In this document: in pieces, positions 52,594-62,279 of the stretch
How the letters are laid out: every line of letters begins with the position of its first letter
How positions within the stretch are numbered: position 1 is the stretch's first letter
Assembly: GCF_002844275.1 (NCBI RefSeq)
Contig: NZ_NXGX01000001.1
Location: forward strand, 124,001-188,000
Length of the DNA: 64,000 bases
Direction of reading: 5' to 3'
Origin: Thalassospira lohafexi
Lineage (GTDB): Bacteria > Pseudomonadota > Alphaproteobacteria > Rhodospirillales > Thalassospiraceae
Program-made: the position numbers and the translations under genes
The notes under the pieces: model-generated
Database searches by the model: none
Told to the model about the DNA's origin: nothing
Seen by the model: only the letters and a program-made list of their open reading frames with translations

Positions 52594-54324
52594 TCAGTTT
52601 ACGACAATCGGGTCTGTGCTTGGCACCTGGCCGTTGAGCTTGGCTTCTACTGTGGTGCGCAGTTCTTCTGTCGGGTTGAACGACAGCGCACGATGCCATT
52701 GGAAGCGGGCCTCGTGATAGCGTCCTGCCTGCCAGTAGGCGTCGCCAAGGTGATCATTGATGGTCGGATCATCGGGTTTAAGTTCGACTGCTTTTTCGAG
52801 TTGCGTCACCGCATCATCAAAGCGGCCAAGTTTATAGTAAACCCAGCCGAGGCTATCGACGATGTAGCCGTCATCAGGCTGCAATTCGACCGCGCGTTTG
52901 AGCATGTCTTCGGCCTGATCGAAATTCATGCCCATATCAACCCAGCTATAGCCGAGATAATTCAAAACGTATGGCTGTTCGGGTTCAAGTTCGAGGGCTA
53001 GCAGGAAATCATACTCCGCCTTTTTCCAGAAGCCTGCACGTTCATGTGCGATGCCGCGACGATACAACAGGCGCCAGCCGACCTGACTGTCACCACCAAG
53101 TCGTGCAATCGCCTTGTCATAGGCGCTAGCGGCCCCGGCAAAGTCCTGTTGAATGCGCAGGATATCGCCAAGCTGAATAAGGGCGTCCGGGCGGCTATCG
53201 CGTTCGTTGACCATGTTCTTAAGCAGATCGACAGCCTTATCGGCCTGACCAATCTGTTCGAGGCTGGAAGCAATACGCAGTTTTGCGTTCCAGCTGTGCG
53301 GGGATGTATCGGGGATTGAGCTGTAGACCGAAACGGCGGCGTCAAAGCGGCCCTGAATTTCCATGACCTCACCGACGAGCAAACGGGTGATGTCATCCCC
53401 CGGTCGCAACGACAGGGAATAGCGTGCGAGCAAAAGCGATGGATCAACGGCATTTTCCTGACTGAGCAGGGTTGCAAGATCCAGATAGGCCTCTGCCAGA
53501 CCCGATGCCGGTGTCAGAACGGTTGCAAGCGGCGGATCACCGCGTTCAAGACGTTTGAGGTGATAGGGCATCGCCAGCGATTGTGGATGACGGTCCATAT
53601 AACTTGCATAGAGAAGGGCGGCTTTTTGTGTCTGGCCCTTGCGTTCATAAACAGCACCAAGTGCCTCGGCGGCGCGCAAAGGGGCGTCTGCCGGGTCACC
53701 ATAGGCACTGGCAAGCGCGCGTTCGGCACCGTCGAGATCATCGAAATATGCCAAGATCAGGCCGCGGTGGTATTCCGAAAGCGGGTTAAGTGCGCCATTG
53801 CCTTCTATTTCATTTAAGGCTGCAAGTGCGGGTTCTTTGGCCTCAAGCCCGGTATATAGCCATGCTTTGGCAAGCGGGGAGATCAGGGCGTTGATGCCAC
53901 GTTGTGGCAGGCCCGATACAACATCCAGTGCTGCCTGAAAGTCATTATTTTGAATGTCGGCATCCATCACCGCCATGACGGCAAACAGGTCTTCCGGGTT
54001 TTCGGCGTAAAGCTGACGTGCGATGTCTTCGGCATCGGCAATACGACCGTCTGAAATCAGGGCAAGGAACGCACGACGACGCAGTTCCTTGTTGTCAGTG
54101 TCCAGCTCATGCGCGCGCAAAAGATATTTTGCGGCGTAATCGGTGCTGTTTTCAATCTGTGCGGCCTTGCCAGCAAGGAAGTTACCCGAGAAACCATCGC
54201 TTTGCGGATATTCGAATTCTACCTGCCCGCTATCCTTTGGCATGGTGCCACAGGCCGACAGTGCAAGGGCCGTCATCGGAATGATGATGTGTAACAATTG
54301 ACGTTTCAAAGGCTTATCCTGCAT
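52594..54324 (-). CDS. TPR-repeat lipoprotein
   Basis: A 576-residue protein. ATG 54324 gives a signal peptide with lipobox LALSAC (Cys near residue 26); a TTG at 54360 would place the signal too deep. The rest is a series of about 10-12 tetratricopeptide repeats, with a clear set near the C-terminus (YVLNYLGYSWVDMGMNFDQA, IVDSLGWVYYKLGRFDDA, INDHLGDAYWQAGRYHEA). It probably sits in the outer membrane facing the periplasm as a scaffold. Specific partners are unknown. Located directly upstream of ispE. Confidence 0.88.
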   Translation of the reverse strand: MQDKPLKRQLLHIIIPMTALALSACGTMPKDSGQVEFEYPQSDGFSGNFLAGKAAQIENSTDYAAKYLLRAHELDTDNKELRRRAFLALISDGRIADAEDIARQLYAENPEDLFAVMAVMDADIQNNDFQAALDVVSGLPQRGINALISPLAKAWLYTGLEAKEPALAALNEIEGNGALNPLSEYHRGLILAYFDDLDGAERALASAYGDPADAPLRAAEALGAVYERKGQTQKAALLYASYMDRHPQSLAMPYHLKRLERGDPPLATVLTPASGLAEAYLDLATLLSQENAVDPSLLLARYSLSLRPGDDITRLLVGEVMEIQGRFDAAVSVYSSIPDTSPHSWNAKLRIASSLEQIGQADKAVDLLKNMVNERDSRPDALIQLGDILRIQQDFAGAASAYDKAIARLGGDSQVGWRLLYRRGIAHERAGFWKKAEYDFLLALELEPEQPYVLNYLGYSWVDMGMNFDQAEDMLKRAVELQPDDGYIVDSLGWVYYKLGRFDDAVTQLEKAVELKPDDPTINDHLGDAYWQAGRYHEARFQWHRALSFNPTEELRTTVEAKLNGQVPSTDPIVVN

Positions 54325-54482
54325 CCGCAATTCGGGTTTGGCATCGCTACATTCTAACAAGTGCCATATTGAATCTCAGGGGTAGCCTACTCAGTCGGCA
54401 ATTATAAGGCAAAGCATTTGCAACAACGTAAAGCTGTCTTTGGCAACGTTCTTAACCGATAGCCGGTGCGGATATGCTGTGA

Positions 54483-55106
54483 CTAGCAGTAAAGCGGGCG
54501 TTTTGCAGGGATATCAAGCTGTTTGCTGATGATGTCGCGCGCCTGTTTGGCAAATTGTGATTTCTGTCCAACCGGTGCGACATATTCCAATATCGAGATG
54601 GCTTTATCGATCCCGACGTGTTTGGCCAACATCCAGCCGGCCAGATAGCTTGACGACAAACACCCGCCACTGGTCACGATATTGCCCTGTGCGACAAGCG
54701 GGCGGTCTTCTATGACGGTGTCGGTGCGGGCCAGAACGGGACGGGTTTTGGTGTCAGTTGTAATGGTGGCGGGCAGAATTCCAAGACGATGCAGGAACAA
54801 AACCCCGGAGCATTGCGCGCCGATCAATTGACGTGACGGATCAAGTGAAAGCTTTGCCATCAATTCAGGCGTATTGATCTGATCGCGGGTGTGAATGCCA
54901 CTGCCAAACAAAACGGCGTCGGCCTTCGCAACAAAAGAAAGCGGTTGTTGAACGGTAACGGTCGCACCGTTCATCGACGTAACGGTTTCACCCATGCCGG
55001 TTATTTCGGCGCAAACACCATCGGCCTTTGCCCGGTTCAAAATCGACAGGGCGACAAAACTGTCAATCTCGTTAAAGCCATCGAGTGTGACGATTGCAAT
55101 CTTCAT
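54483..55106 (-). CDS. DJ-1/PfpI family protein
   Basis: A 207-residue class-I glutamine-amidotransferase-like fold. The nucleophilic elbow is GAQCSGVLFLH with the reactive Cys near 119; the N-terminal IAIVTLDGFNEIDSFVAL and VTSGGCLSSSYLAGWML match isonitrile hydratase/transcriptional-regulator-type members (ThiJ/PfpI). It has no HTH domain. Substrate unknown. Single gene with its own leader. Confidence 0.88.
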   Translation of the reverse strand: MKIAIVTLDGFNEIDSFVALSILNRAKADGVCAEITGMGETVTSMNGATVTVQQPLSFVAKADAVLFGSGIHTRDQINTPELMAKLSLDPSRQLIGAQCSGVLFLHRLGILPATITTDTKTRPVLARTDTVIEDRPLVAQGNIVTSGGCLSSSYLAGWMLAKHVGIDKAISILEYVAPVGQKSQFAKQARDIISKQLDIPAKRPLYC

Positions 55107-55210
55107 GGTGTTCTGCCCGCGTGTAAGAAAAGGGCAGGTATTGAACGCTTGGATTGTAACTTAAACAAGAAAAAACTTGTATAGAGTGTGCCAAGACTGG
55201 GCAATGTCGT

Positions 55211-55246
55211 AAAATAAAAAGGGGCCGCAAATCTGCGGCCCCTTTT
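55211..55246 (-). terminator. Rho-independent terminator after ETF-QO
   Basis: A 13-bp stem (55217-55229 with 55234-55246; core GGGGCCGCA/TGCGGCCCC) and, on the minus strand, a TTTTTATTTT tail. It ends the ETF-QO transcript just before the divergent-side leader of the DJ-1 gene. Confidence 0.92.
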
Positions 55247-55270
55247 GTATGAGGATAAACCTGATCAGGT

Positions 55271-56908
55271 TTACATGTTCGGGTAGTTCGGACCGCCGCC
55301 ACCTTCTGGCACGACCCAGACGATGTTCTGGGTGGGGTCCTTGATGTCGCAGGTTTTACAATGCACACAGTTCTGCGCATTGATCTGGAGGCGGTTGCCA
55401 CCGTTTTCTTCGTCTTCGACAAACTCATAGACACCCGCCGGGCAGAAACGGGCCTCGGGCCCGTCATATACCGCAAGGTTGGTGCTGACCGGGACGCTGG
55501 CATCTTTCAATGTCAGGTGGATCGGTTGATCTTCGCTGTGGTTGGTGTTTGACAGGAAGACAGACGACAATTTGTCAAAAGTGATTTTGCCATCGGGTTT
55601 CGGATAGTCGATCTTTGGCATTTCACTGGCAGGCTTCAGGCAGGAGTGATCCGCATGGTTTTTAAACGTCCACGGAGCCTTGCCGCCAAACAGATATGTA
55701 TCAACCGCACTATAGGCCATGCCGCCCCAGAAGCCCCATTTGGCAAAGCTTGGACGGATGTTGCGCACTTTGTGCAGTTCGGGATACACCCAGCTGTCTT
55801 TCAGGCGCGCCGGATAGCTTTCCATCGAGGCCGGAACTTCGTCGGCGGTCAATGCTTCAAATGCGGCTTCGGCGGCAAGCATGCCGGTCTTCATCGCGGT
55901 ATGCGACCCTTTGATCTTGGGCACATTCATGAAGCCTGCCGAACAACCGATCAGGCATCCACCCGGGAAAACCAGATCCGGGATCGACTGGAAGCCGCCT
56001 TCGTTGAGCGCACGTGCGCCATAGGAAATACGGCGACCGTTTTCGAAAATCTTGCGGACGGTCGGGTGGGTTTTGAACCGCTGAAATTCATCAAACGGGC
56101 TTAAGTGCGGGTTTTCATAGTCCAGACCAATGACGAAGCCGACAACCACCTGATTGTTATCAAGGTGATAGAGGAATGACCCGCCATAGGTGTCCTTATC
56201 AAGCGGCCAGCCGATTGTGTGCTGGATCAGGCCTTCCTTATGGACTTCCGGATCAACTTCCCAAAGTTCCTTGATGCCGATGCCATAGGTTTGTGGATCG
56301 GAATTTTTGCGCAGATCAAACTTCTTGATCAACTGTTCGGACAATGACCCGCGGCACCCTTCGGCAAAGAAGGTGTATTTGGCATGCAGTTCCATGCCCG
56401 GTTCGTGGTTCGGGCCCGGTGTGCCATCGCGCTGAAGGCCCATGTCGCCAGTCGCAATACCCTTGACCGAGCCGTCTTCGTTAAACAGAACTTCGGCAGC
56501 AGCAAAACCGGGATAAACTTCAACGCCAAGGGCTTCGGCCTGTTCGCCCATCCAGCGACAGACGTTGCCAAGGCTGACAATGTAGTTGCCCTTGTTGTGC
56601 ATCTGGGGCGGGGTCGGCATCTTTTGTGCGCCCGTCTCGCTCAACATCATGAACTGGTCTTTGCCCGCCGGAACGTTCAGCGGCGCGCCGCGTTCTTTCC
56701 AGTCCGGGAACAGTTCATTCATGGAGCGGGGCTCCATCACAGCACCCGAAAGGGTGTGTGCGCCAACTTCGGAACCTTTTTCCACCACACAAACGGTGAT
56801 TTCTTTTTCCTGTTCCTGGGCGAGTTGCATCAGCTTGATGGCAGCCGACAGACCGGATACACCAGCGCCGACGACAACCACGTCAAATTCCATGGATTCG
56901 CGTTCCAT
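55271..56908 (-). CDS. Electron transfer flavoprotein-ubiquinone oxidoreductase
   Basis: A 545-residue membrane-associated flavoprotein. It has the FAD motif [15 protein letters not shown] at the N-terminus, a central quinone-binding region ([19 protein letters not shown]), and a C-terminal [4Fe-4S] ferredoxin domain with cysteines in FCPAGVYEF and [13 protein letters not shown]. It passes electrons from ETF (fatty- and amino-acid oxidation) to ubiquinone. ATG 56908 follows AGGAGAGAGG. Single-gene transcript with a terminator at 55211. Confidence 0.95.
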   Translation of the reverse strand: MERESMEFDVVVVGAGVSGLSAAIKLMQLAQEQEKEITVCVVEKGSEVGAHTLSGAVMEPRSMNELFPDWKERGAPLNVPAGKDQFMMLSETGAQKMPTPPQMHNKGNYIVSLGNVCRWMGEQAEALGVEVYPGFAAAEVLFNEDGSVKGIATGDMGLQRDGTPGPNHEPGMELHAKYTFFAEGCRGSLSEQLIKKFDLRKNSDPQTYGIGIKELWEVDPEVHKEGLIQHTIGWPLDKDTYGGSFLYHLDNNQVVVGFVIGLDYENPHLSPFDEFQRFKTHPTVRKIFENGRRISYGARALNEGGFQSIPDLVFPGGCLIGCSAGFMNVPKIKGSHTAMKTGMLAAEAAFEALTADEVPASMESYPARLKDSWVYPELHKVRNIRPSFAKWGFWGGMAYSAVDTYLFGGKAPWTFKNHADHSCLKPASEMPKIDYPKPDGKITFDKLSSVFLSNTNHSEDQPIHLTLKDASVPVSTNLAVYDGPEARFCPAGVYEFVEDEENGGNRLQINAQNCVHCKTCDIKDPTQNIVWVVPEGGGGPNYPNM

Positions 56909-57153
56909 TTGGCCTCTCTCCTTTGGTTGCCAACCATATCAGACTGTTTCCGTCCGTTTGGTTGCAAGCCGGTATTCACCGATCAGGGTCTCGCCCAAGC
57001 CCTGATTTCTCACATTTAGCCTTTTAATCGGTAAAGCTATACCGATTTGAGGCACGTTTGTATATGGTACAAGTGGATCAAAATCGTTAAAGTCGGTCCA
57101 AATATCAGTGCGCCATATACAGGTGCGCCGCAACATACACCGTCTTTGTGTAG

Positions 57154-58059
57154 ATGAGCAAACCAATTACAGATTTTGATGTAAATAATCTCGATCCATT
57201 TCAGGCGCTGATTTGGCAGTATGAAATGGGTGTCGACGAGGCGATTGCTGACGAGCCGCTTGATCGTTTCAAGGCGTCCGAAAGCCTGAGCCGCAATGCT
57301 GCAAACCGTCCGGGCTTTGCCCCTGCGGCGGCGGCCAGTCGACCTGCGCGTGGTTCATCGCCCGCAGCAGCGCGACCGGCAAACGTTCCGTCGGGTGGTG
57401 CTGGTGGCGGTGTGCAATCCGCCCCGGTTGATGGCGGGTTCCTTTTATCCGATACGCCCCATGAAGCACGCCAGTCCGCCCGTGACGCGGCAGCGGAGGC
57501 CAAGACGCTTGATGAGCTTAAGGACGCGATTGAAAAGTTTGAAGGCTGCGCGCTCAAGAAATCGGCCAGCAACACGGTATTTGGCACGGGAAACCCCGAA
57601 GCCAAGCTTGTTTTGGTCGGTGAAGCTCCCGGTGCCGAAGAGGATCGTCAGGGACTTCCGTTTGTCGGACCAAGTGGCAAGCTTCTTGATGCGATGCTGC
57701 GGTCCATCGGACTGTCGCGTGAAGAGGTTTACATCACCAATATCCTGCCGTGGCGGCCGCCGGGGAACCGCCAGCCCACCACAGCCGAAACGGCGGTGTG
57801 CGAGCCGTTTGTTCGGCGCCATATTGAGCTGATCGCGCCCAAAGTCGTGATCTGTCTTGGTGGAAGTTCGGCCAAGGCCCTGATGGAAGAAGATCGCGGC
57901 ATTACCCGTTTGCGCGGGACGTGGAAAGAATTGATCTTTGCGGATGGGGCCAAGGCCGATTTGACGGCGATGTTCCATCCCGCTTATCTGTTGCGCACGC
58001 CGGAACAAAAACGTTTGGCGTGGCGCGATTTGCGCGCGACGGCGCAAAAGCTCTCATGA
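57154..58059 (+). CDS. Family-4-like uracil-DNA glycosylase
   Basis: A 301-residue protein. The N-terminal 100 residues are an Ala/Pro-rich extension. The catalytic domain has motif A GEAPGAEEDRQGLPFVG and PWRPPGNRQPT, motif B MFHPAYLLRTP. Family-4 enzymes hold a [4Fe-4S] cluster, usually with a CxxC pair; here it reads EGCALKKSA, so the second Cys is Lys. TAVCEPFVRR keeps another cluster-type Cys. It probably removes uracil from DNA; cluster content is uncertain. Divergent from ETF-QO. Confidence 0.88.
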   Translation: MSKPITDFDVNNLDPFQALIWQYEMGVDEAIADEPLDRFKASESLSRNAANRPGFAPAAAASRPARGSSPAAARPANVPSGGAGGGVQSAPVDGGFLLSDTPHEARQSARDAAAEAKTLDELKDAIEKFEGCALKKSASNTVFGTGNPEAKLVLVGEAPGAEEDRQGLPFVGPSGKLLDAMLRSIGLSREEVYITNILPWRPPGNRQPTTAETAVCEPFVRRHIELIAPKVVICLGGSSAKALMEEDRGITRLRGTWKELIFADGAKADLTAMFHPAYLLRTPEQKRLAWRDLRATAQKLS

Positions 58060-58289
58060 ATTCGCGTTTTGGCGTCCCTGCATAGGAGATATGCAGGCTA
58101 ACGGTGTATCCTTGCGGTTCCTCGCCAAGTGATTGATTCTGGATAAATCATTTCGCTGTTTTGGTGTTTCCTGCTATAACAGGCCCCATCACGCGGGGGG
58201 AACACCGCAAGCAACGGGTTGCGACATCAAACTGCTTCGGGATAAATACGCGGCTTTACGATAAAGCCGCGTTGGGGAAGATACTGATT

Positions 58290-60146
58290 TTGATCGAAGC
58301 AATAAGAACGAACCTGCTTGGTGCGCAACGTGCACTGGGACGGGGTCTTATCATCGCTGTTTTCGGTGCCGTGTCATTTGCCATGGTTGCACCGTCACCT
58401 GCTGTCGCCGAGACGCAGGAACAGGCAGCCTTGGGCAATCCCGATCTTGGTGATGCGCTTTCGGTTTCGCTTCCAGAACCACTTTCCAAGCGTGACGCAG
58501 AACTTTACGAACAGATTTTTGCCGTGCAGGAGCAGGGCCGCTGGAAAGATGCGGACCGCCTGATTTCGCGCCTGAATGATGATGTCCTGATGGGGCATGT
58601 GATGGCGCAACGATATCTGCATCCGACGGCCTACCGTTCGCGTTACAAGGAACTTAAGGACTGGTTGGCGAAATATGCCGATCTTCCGCAGGCACCACGC
58701 ATTTATAAACTGGCCCTGACCCGCCGTGGTTCGGCAACTTATCCGAAAAAGCCGGTTGGCGGCTATGTTTCGGGGGCCGGATACGATTACGAAGATATCC
58801 GCCCGTATTATCACAAATCCACCAAAAGCCTGTCGTCCAAGCAGCGTTCGCGTCTTTCGACGCTTAAACGTCGTATCCGTCATCGCATCGGCAGTGGCTG
58901 GCCGACCGGGGCGTTGCAGGTTCTTGAAAGCCAGGAAGCAAAGCGCCTGTTTGATGCCTATGAACTGGATCAGGCACGGACATCAATTGCGTCTGGCTAC
59001 TATTATTTTGGCAAGCCTGACCTTGCGTTGAAATTTGCCGGAGAAGCGGCAAAGCGGTCTGGAAAATATCTGCCGCAGGCGCATTGGACTGCGGGCCTGA
59101 CCGCGTGGCGTCTGGGCAAGATGGAGACAGCCCATCAGCATTTCGTCGCCTTGAGCACCAATAAATATGCATCAAGCTGGACCCGTACTGCCGGGGCCTT
59201 CTGGGCCGCACGTATTGATCTGGCAGCAGGGCGCTTTGAAGAAGCTGACACGATGCTAAACCGGGCAGCGGAATATCCGCGCTCGTTCTATGGCTTGCTT
59301 GCGATGCGCGCCCTTGGACGCGATGACGTGTTTGACTGGGATAGCCTTGAGCTTGATGAAAACCGTGCGAACAAGCTGAAGCTTGATCCGCACGGGCGTC
59401 GTGCACTTGCGTTGTTGCAGATTGACCAGCGCGATGAAGCCGAACGTGAATTGCGTAAAGCCGCGGCCTCGGATGATGATGCGCTGCGTCGTGCGGTTTT
59501 GTCTTTAACCGATACGGCGAATTTCGCATCCCTGACCATGCGGTTGGGAAGCTATATCGCCCAGAAAACCGGCGAAGTGATCGTGAACGCGCTGTATCCG
59601 GTCCCGCCATGGGCACCGGAAGGCGGCTATGAAGTTGATCGGGCACTGATTTATGCGTTCATGCGTCAGGAATCGGGTTTCAATACCGATGCGCGCAGTC
59701 ATGCCGGTGCACGCGGATTGATGCAGTTGATGCCCGCTACGGCAAGCTATATCGGTAACACCCGTTATCGTGGTGCCAAACGTGCGGAGCTGTATCAGCC
59801 GGAAATCAACCTGTCGCTTGGGCAGAAATATGTTGATCATCTGCTTGAACAGAACGGCGTTGATAATGGCGTTTTGCAGTTGATGGCGGCGTATAACGGT
59901 GGCATTGGCAATCTTGGTCGCTGGCAGAAGGCGCTTAAGGATAACGTCGATCCGCTTTACTTCATCGAAAGCATCCCGTCGCGCGAAACCCGTCTGTTTG
60001 TTGAACGGGTTATGGCCAATTTCTGGATGTATCGTTCGCGGTTCGGTCAGGAAGCACCGTCACTTGATCTGTTGGCGGCAGGAAGCTGGCCAACCTATCA
60101 GCCCCAGGACAATGCACCTGATAGCGGCCTCACCGCAGAGCGTTAA
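58290..60146 (+). CDS. slt: Soluble lytic murein transglycosylase
   Basis: About 618 residues from TTG 58290 (GGGGAAG nine bases upstream); other in-frame starts exist at 58272 and further upstream, to 58161. It has an N-terminal signal segment (GLIIAVFGAVSFAMVAPSP, cleavage near AVAE), an alpha-superhelical U-domain and a C-terminal SLT domain. The catalytic Glu is in FMRQESGFNTDARSHAGARG, with LMQLMPATA and AYNGGIGNLGRW. It cleaves peptidoglycan glycan strands to anhydro-muropeptides in the periplasm. Confidence 0.9.
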   Translation: MIEAIRTNLLGAQRALGRGLIIAVFGAVSFAMVAPSPAVAETQEQAALGNPDLGDALSVSLPEPLSKRDAELYEQIFAVQEQGRWKDADRLISRLNDDVLMGHVMAQRYLHPTAYRSRYKELKDWLAKYADLPQAPRIYKLALTRRGSATYPKKPVGGYVSGAGYDYEDIRPYYHKSTKSLSSKQRSRLSTLKRRIRHRIGSGWPTGALQVLESQEAKRLFDAYELDQARTSIASGYYYFGKPDLALKFAGEAAKRSGKYLPQAHWTAGLTAWRLGKMETAHQHFVALSTNKYASSWTRTAGAFWAARIDLAAGRFEEADTMLNRAAEYPRSFYGLLAMRALGRDDVFDWDSLELDENRANKLKLDPHGRRALALLQIDQRDEAERELRKAAASDDDALRRAVLSLTDTANFASLTMRLGSYIAQKTGEVIVNALYPVPPWAPEGGYEVDRALIYAFMRQESGFNTDARSHAGARGLMQLMPATASYIGNTRYRGAKRAELYQPEINLSLGQKYVDHLLEQNGVDNGVLQLMAAYNGGIGNLGRWQKALKDNVDPLYFIESIPSRETRLFVERVMANFWMYRSRFGQEAPSLDLLAAGSWPTYQPQDNAPDSGLTAER

Positions 60147-60164
60147 CCGGCATCAATTTAAATC

Positions 60165-60440
60165 ATGCCTGAAAACACCAACAAGCCCGGTTCGGATGGT
60201 TCGCATAGAACGGATCGGGGAACCGTGCTTGATCGCATTCCCATGCCGCCGATGAGCGGTGAAGAAGCCCTTCGCCGGTTTGATGAGCAACGGTCTTCTG
60301 ATCAAGAATATGGCACGCGCGTGATACCTCAAAGTGAGCTGTCGCAACTTCATCCCGTCATGCGTCTGTTGGCACTTGTTGGCACATTGGGATTAATTGT
60401 CGGCGCGTTGATCGGCGTTTTGTATCTGATTGGGCGTTGA
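60165..60440 (+). CDS. Small single-TM protein of unknown function
   Basis: A 91-residue protein: a hydrophilic N-terminal 65 residues and one C-terminal TM helix (LLALVGTLGLIVGALIGVLYLI). It starts 18 bases after the transglycosylase stop on the same strand, suggesting co-transcription and a cell-envelope role. No family recognised. Confidence 0.7.
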   Translation: MPENTNKPGSDGSHRTDRGTVLDRIPMPPMSGEEALRRFDEQRSSDQEYGTRVIPQSELSQLHPVMRLLALVGTLGLIVGALIGVLYLIGR

Positions 60441-60476
60441 GGCGTGCAGTCCGTATCAACATCCTGCCGGATGAAG

Positions 60477-61196
60477 CTATTCAGCCTCAACCTTTTGATC
60501 GACTTTTTGCTGAAGCGCCTTGATCTCGCTCTCAGTGGCATTGCCCAACGGATCATCCGTGGGGATATCGCGATGAAGATCACTTAGGACGCGCAGCGCC
60601 TGTTCGGATTTGTCATCCTGTTTAAGCATCATGCCATAGTAGTAGCGCGCCAGAAGATGGTTAGGCATCTGCCCAAGGGCGTGCAGCACCAGATCGCGTG
60701 ATGTGCTATCGATCTCGCCGTTTTGCGCGGTAATGCGGGTGTCGGCATATTCAATCGCCAGAAGTGGATTGTGCCCCGAAAGGGCATATGCCCGGGCAAA
60801 GGCCGCAACTGCACGTTCGACATTCCCCAGACGCAGCGATCCACGTGCCAGAACGATCCAGCCTTGCAAGTTACGTGGATTAACTTCTAGCGACAGGACG
60901 ATCTGGTTGAGCAATTTTCGAATTTGCTGATCGGTTTTGTAGTTCGGATCGGTCACATTACCGGCCGCGGCCGCAGCGGCCGCCAGATTGCGTTCGCCGT
61001 CGCGATCTGCATATGGCTGTGCGGGGAGGGTCGGGTTGCCCAAAAATATGTATAGGCCCATGGCACCAATCACCGGCACAACCGCGACGCCCACGCGTCC
61101 AAGCGACCGTTTGGGGTGGTCATCTGTTTTGGGCACGCTGACATAGATCACAAAGCTGACCATGCATGCCAGAACAAGTAAGCCAAGCCAGATCAC
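60477..61196 (-). CDS. ccmI: Cytochrome c maturation protein CcmI (TPR)
   Basis: A 239-residue protein with two N-terminal TM helices (about 1-20, 36-54) and a C-terminal TPR region (NLQGWIVLARGSLRLGNVERA, HNPLLAIEYADTR). It belongs to the CcmI/CycH apocytochrome chaperones that hand the C-terminal helix of apocytochrome c to the haem lyase. Shorter than some CcmI proteins. Last gene of ccmF-G-H-I, 49 bases after ccmH. Confidence 0.88.
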   Translation of the reverse strand: MIWLGLLVLACMVSFVIYVSVPKTDDHPKRSLGRVGVAVVPVIGAMGLYIFLGNPTLPAQPYADRDGERNLAAAAAAAGNVTDPNYKTDQQIRKLLNQIVLSLEVNPRNLQGWIVLARGSLRLGNVERAVAAFARAYALSGHNPLLAIEYADTRITAQNGEIDSTSRDLVLHALGQMPNHLLARYYYGMMLKQDDKSEQALRVLSDLHRDIPTDDPLGNATESEIKALQQKVDQKVEAE

Positions 61197-61245
61197 AGAC
61201 GACCTCCGATGGACATTTTAGGATGTACCAGACAGAAAGGTCGCA

Positions 61246-61746
61246 TCATTTCGAGCCGTCTTTTTGTGCTGTTTCGAGGATTTCATTCAGGCGCGTTTGT
61301 TCATCCTTGGACAATTTATCTGGTTTGGCACCGGATTCGCGCTGTTTGCGGCGATAGAAGGCGGCAACCGCAATCAATGCAAGGATTGCCAGCACAATCG
61401 GACTTGCCCACAAAACATATGTTTCGGGTTTAAGCGGCGGGTTCAGCAAGACATAGTCGCCGTACCTTGCAACGATGTAATCGATGACTTGCTGATCTGT
61501 ATCACCGGCAACCAACCGTTCGCGGACAAGAACACGTAGATCGCGCGCCAGGTCGGCATCGGAATCATCAATTGACTGGTTCTGACAGACAAGGCAACGC
61601 AGTTCCTGACTGATGTCGCGCGCCCGTTCTTCGAGCACAGTGTTAGATAATATTTCATCAGGATTGACGGCATGGGCCGGGCTGCTGAGCAGCAAGGGAA
61701 CGGTAACCCCGATGACGCCGAGTAATATCAGGAAAGGCCTGTTCAT
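61246..61746 (-). CDS. ccmH: Cytochrome c maturation protein CcmH
   Basis: A 166-residue thiol-oxidoreductase: signal peptide (MNRPFLILLGVIGVTV...SPAHA), the redox motif LRCLVCQNQSI (LRCxxCQNQ), and a C-terminal TM helix (about 108-130). It keeps the apocytochrome CxxCH cysteines reduced for haem attachment. It overlaps the ccmG stop by four bases. Confidence 0.94.
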   Translation of the reverse strand: MNRPFLILLGVIGVTVPLLLSSPAHAVNPDEILSNTVLEERARDISQELRCLVCQNQSIDDSDADLARDLRVLVRERLVAGDTDQQVIDYIVARYGDYVLLNPPLKPETYVLWASPIVLAILALIAVAAFYRRKQRESGAKPDKLSKDEQTRLNEILETAQKDGSK

Positions 61747-62279
61747 CCTTTTAACTCCGCGATTTTCGGCAGCAGAACTTTTTCAAGAACTTCTGAGGTG
61801 ACCGGGCCAATGTGCTTGTATTTGATTTGTCCCTGACCATCGATGATGAAGGTTTCAGGAACCCCGTAAACCCCAAAATCAATCCCGGTGCGACCCGATA
61901 GATCCATGCCGACAGCCTGATAGGGATTACCAAGTTCTTCAAGCCACTTAACACCGTCCTGTGGGTCTTTTTCCTTATAGTTCAGACCAAAGATCGGGAC
62001 GTCTGCTTCGTTTGATAGTCGTTTGATCATTGGATGTTCCGCCCGACACGGGATGCACCAGCTGGCAAAGACGTTCAGCACGGAAACTTTGCCTTTGGTA
62101 AGATCGGCACGCGACAGGCCCTTATCCGCACCGGGCAATGGCGGCAGCGAGAAATCAGGGGCTGGTTTGTCAATCAGGACAGACGGAACAACCGAAGAAT
62201 CCTTGTCGATATTGATCAGGAATATTCCGGCCAATGCCGCAAACAAAACCAGCGGGATCACAGCAAGCGAGAATCTCAT
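61743..62279 (-). CDS. ccmG: Cytochrome c maturation thioredoxin CcmG/DsbE
   Basis: A 178-residue membrane-anchored periplasmic thioredoxin: N-terminal TM (about 5-24), then the CcmG signature and WCIPC (Cys75/Cys78) in VFASWCIPCRAEHP, with GVPETFIIDG. The start ATG 62279 overlaps the ccmF stop by four bases; a longer frame opening at 62378 lies inside ccmF. It is probably reduced by the DsbD-like protein (17693). Confidence 0.94.
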   Translation of the reverse strand: MRFSLAVIPLVLFAALAGIFLINIDKDSSVVPSVLIDKPAPDFSLPPLPGADKGLSRADLTKGKVSVLNVFASWCIPCRAEHPMIKRLSNEADVPIFGLNYKEKDPQDGVKWLEELGNPYQAVGMDLSGRTGIDFGVYGVPETFIIDGQGQIKYKHIGPVTSEVLEKVLLPKIAELKG

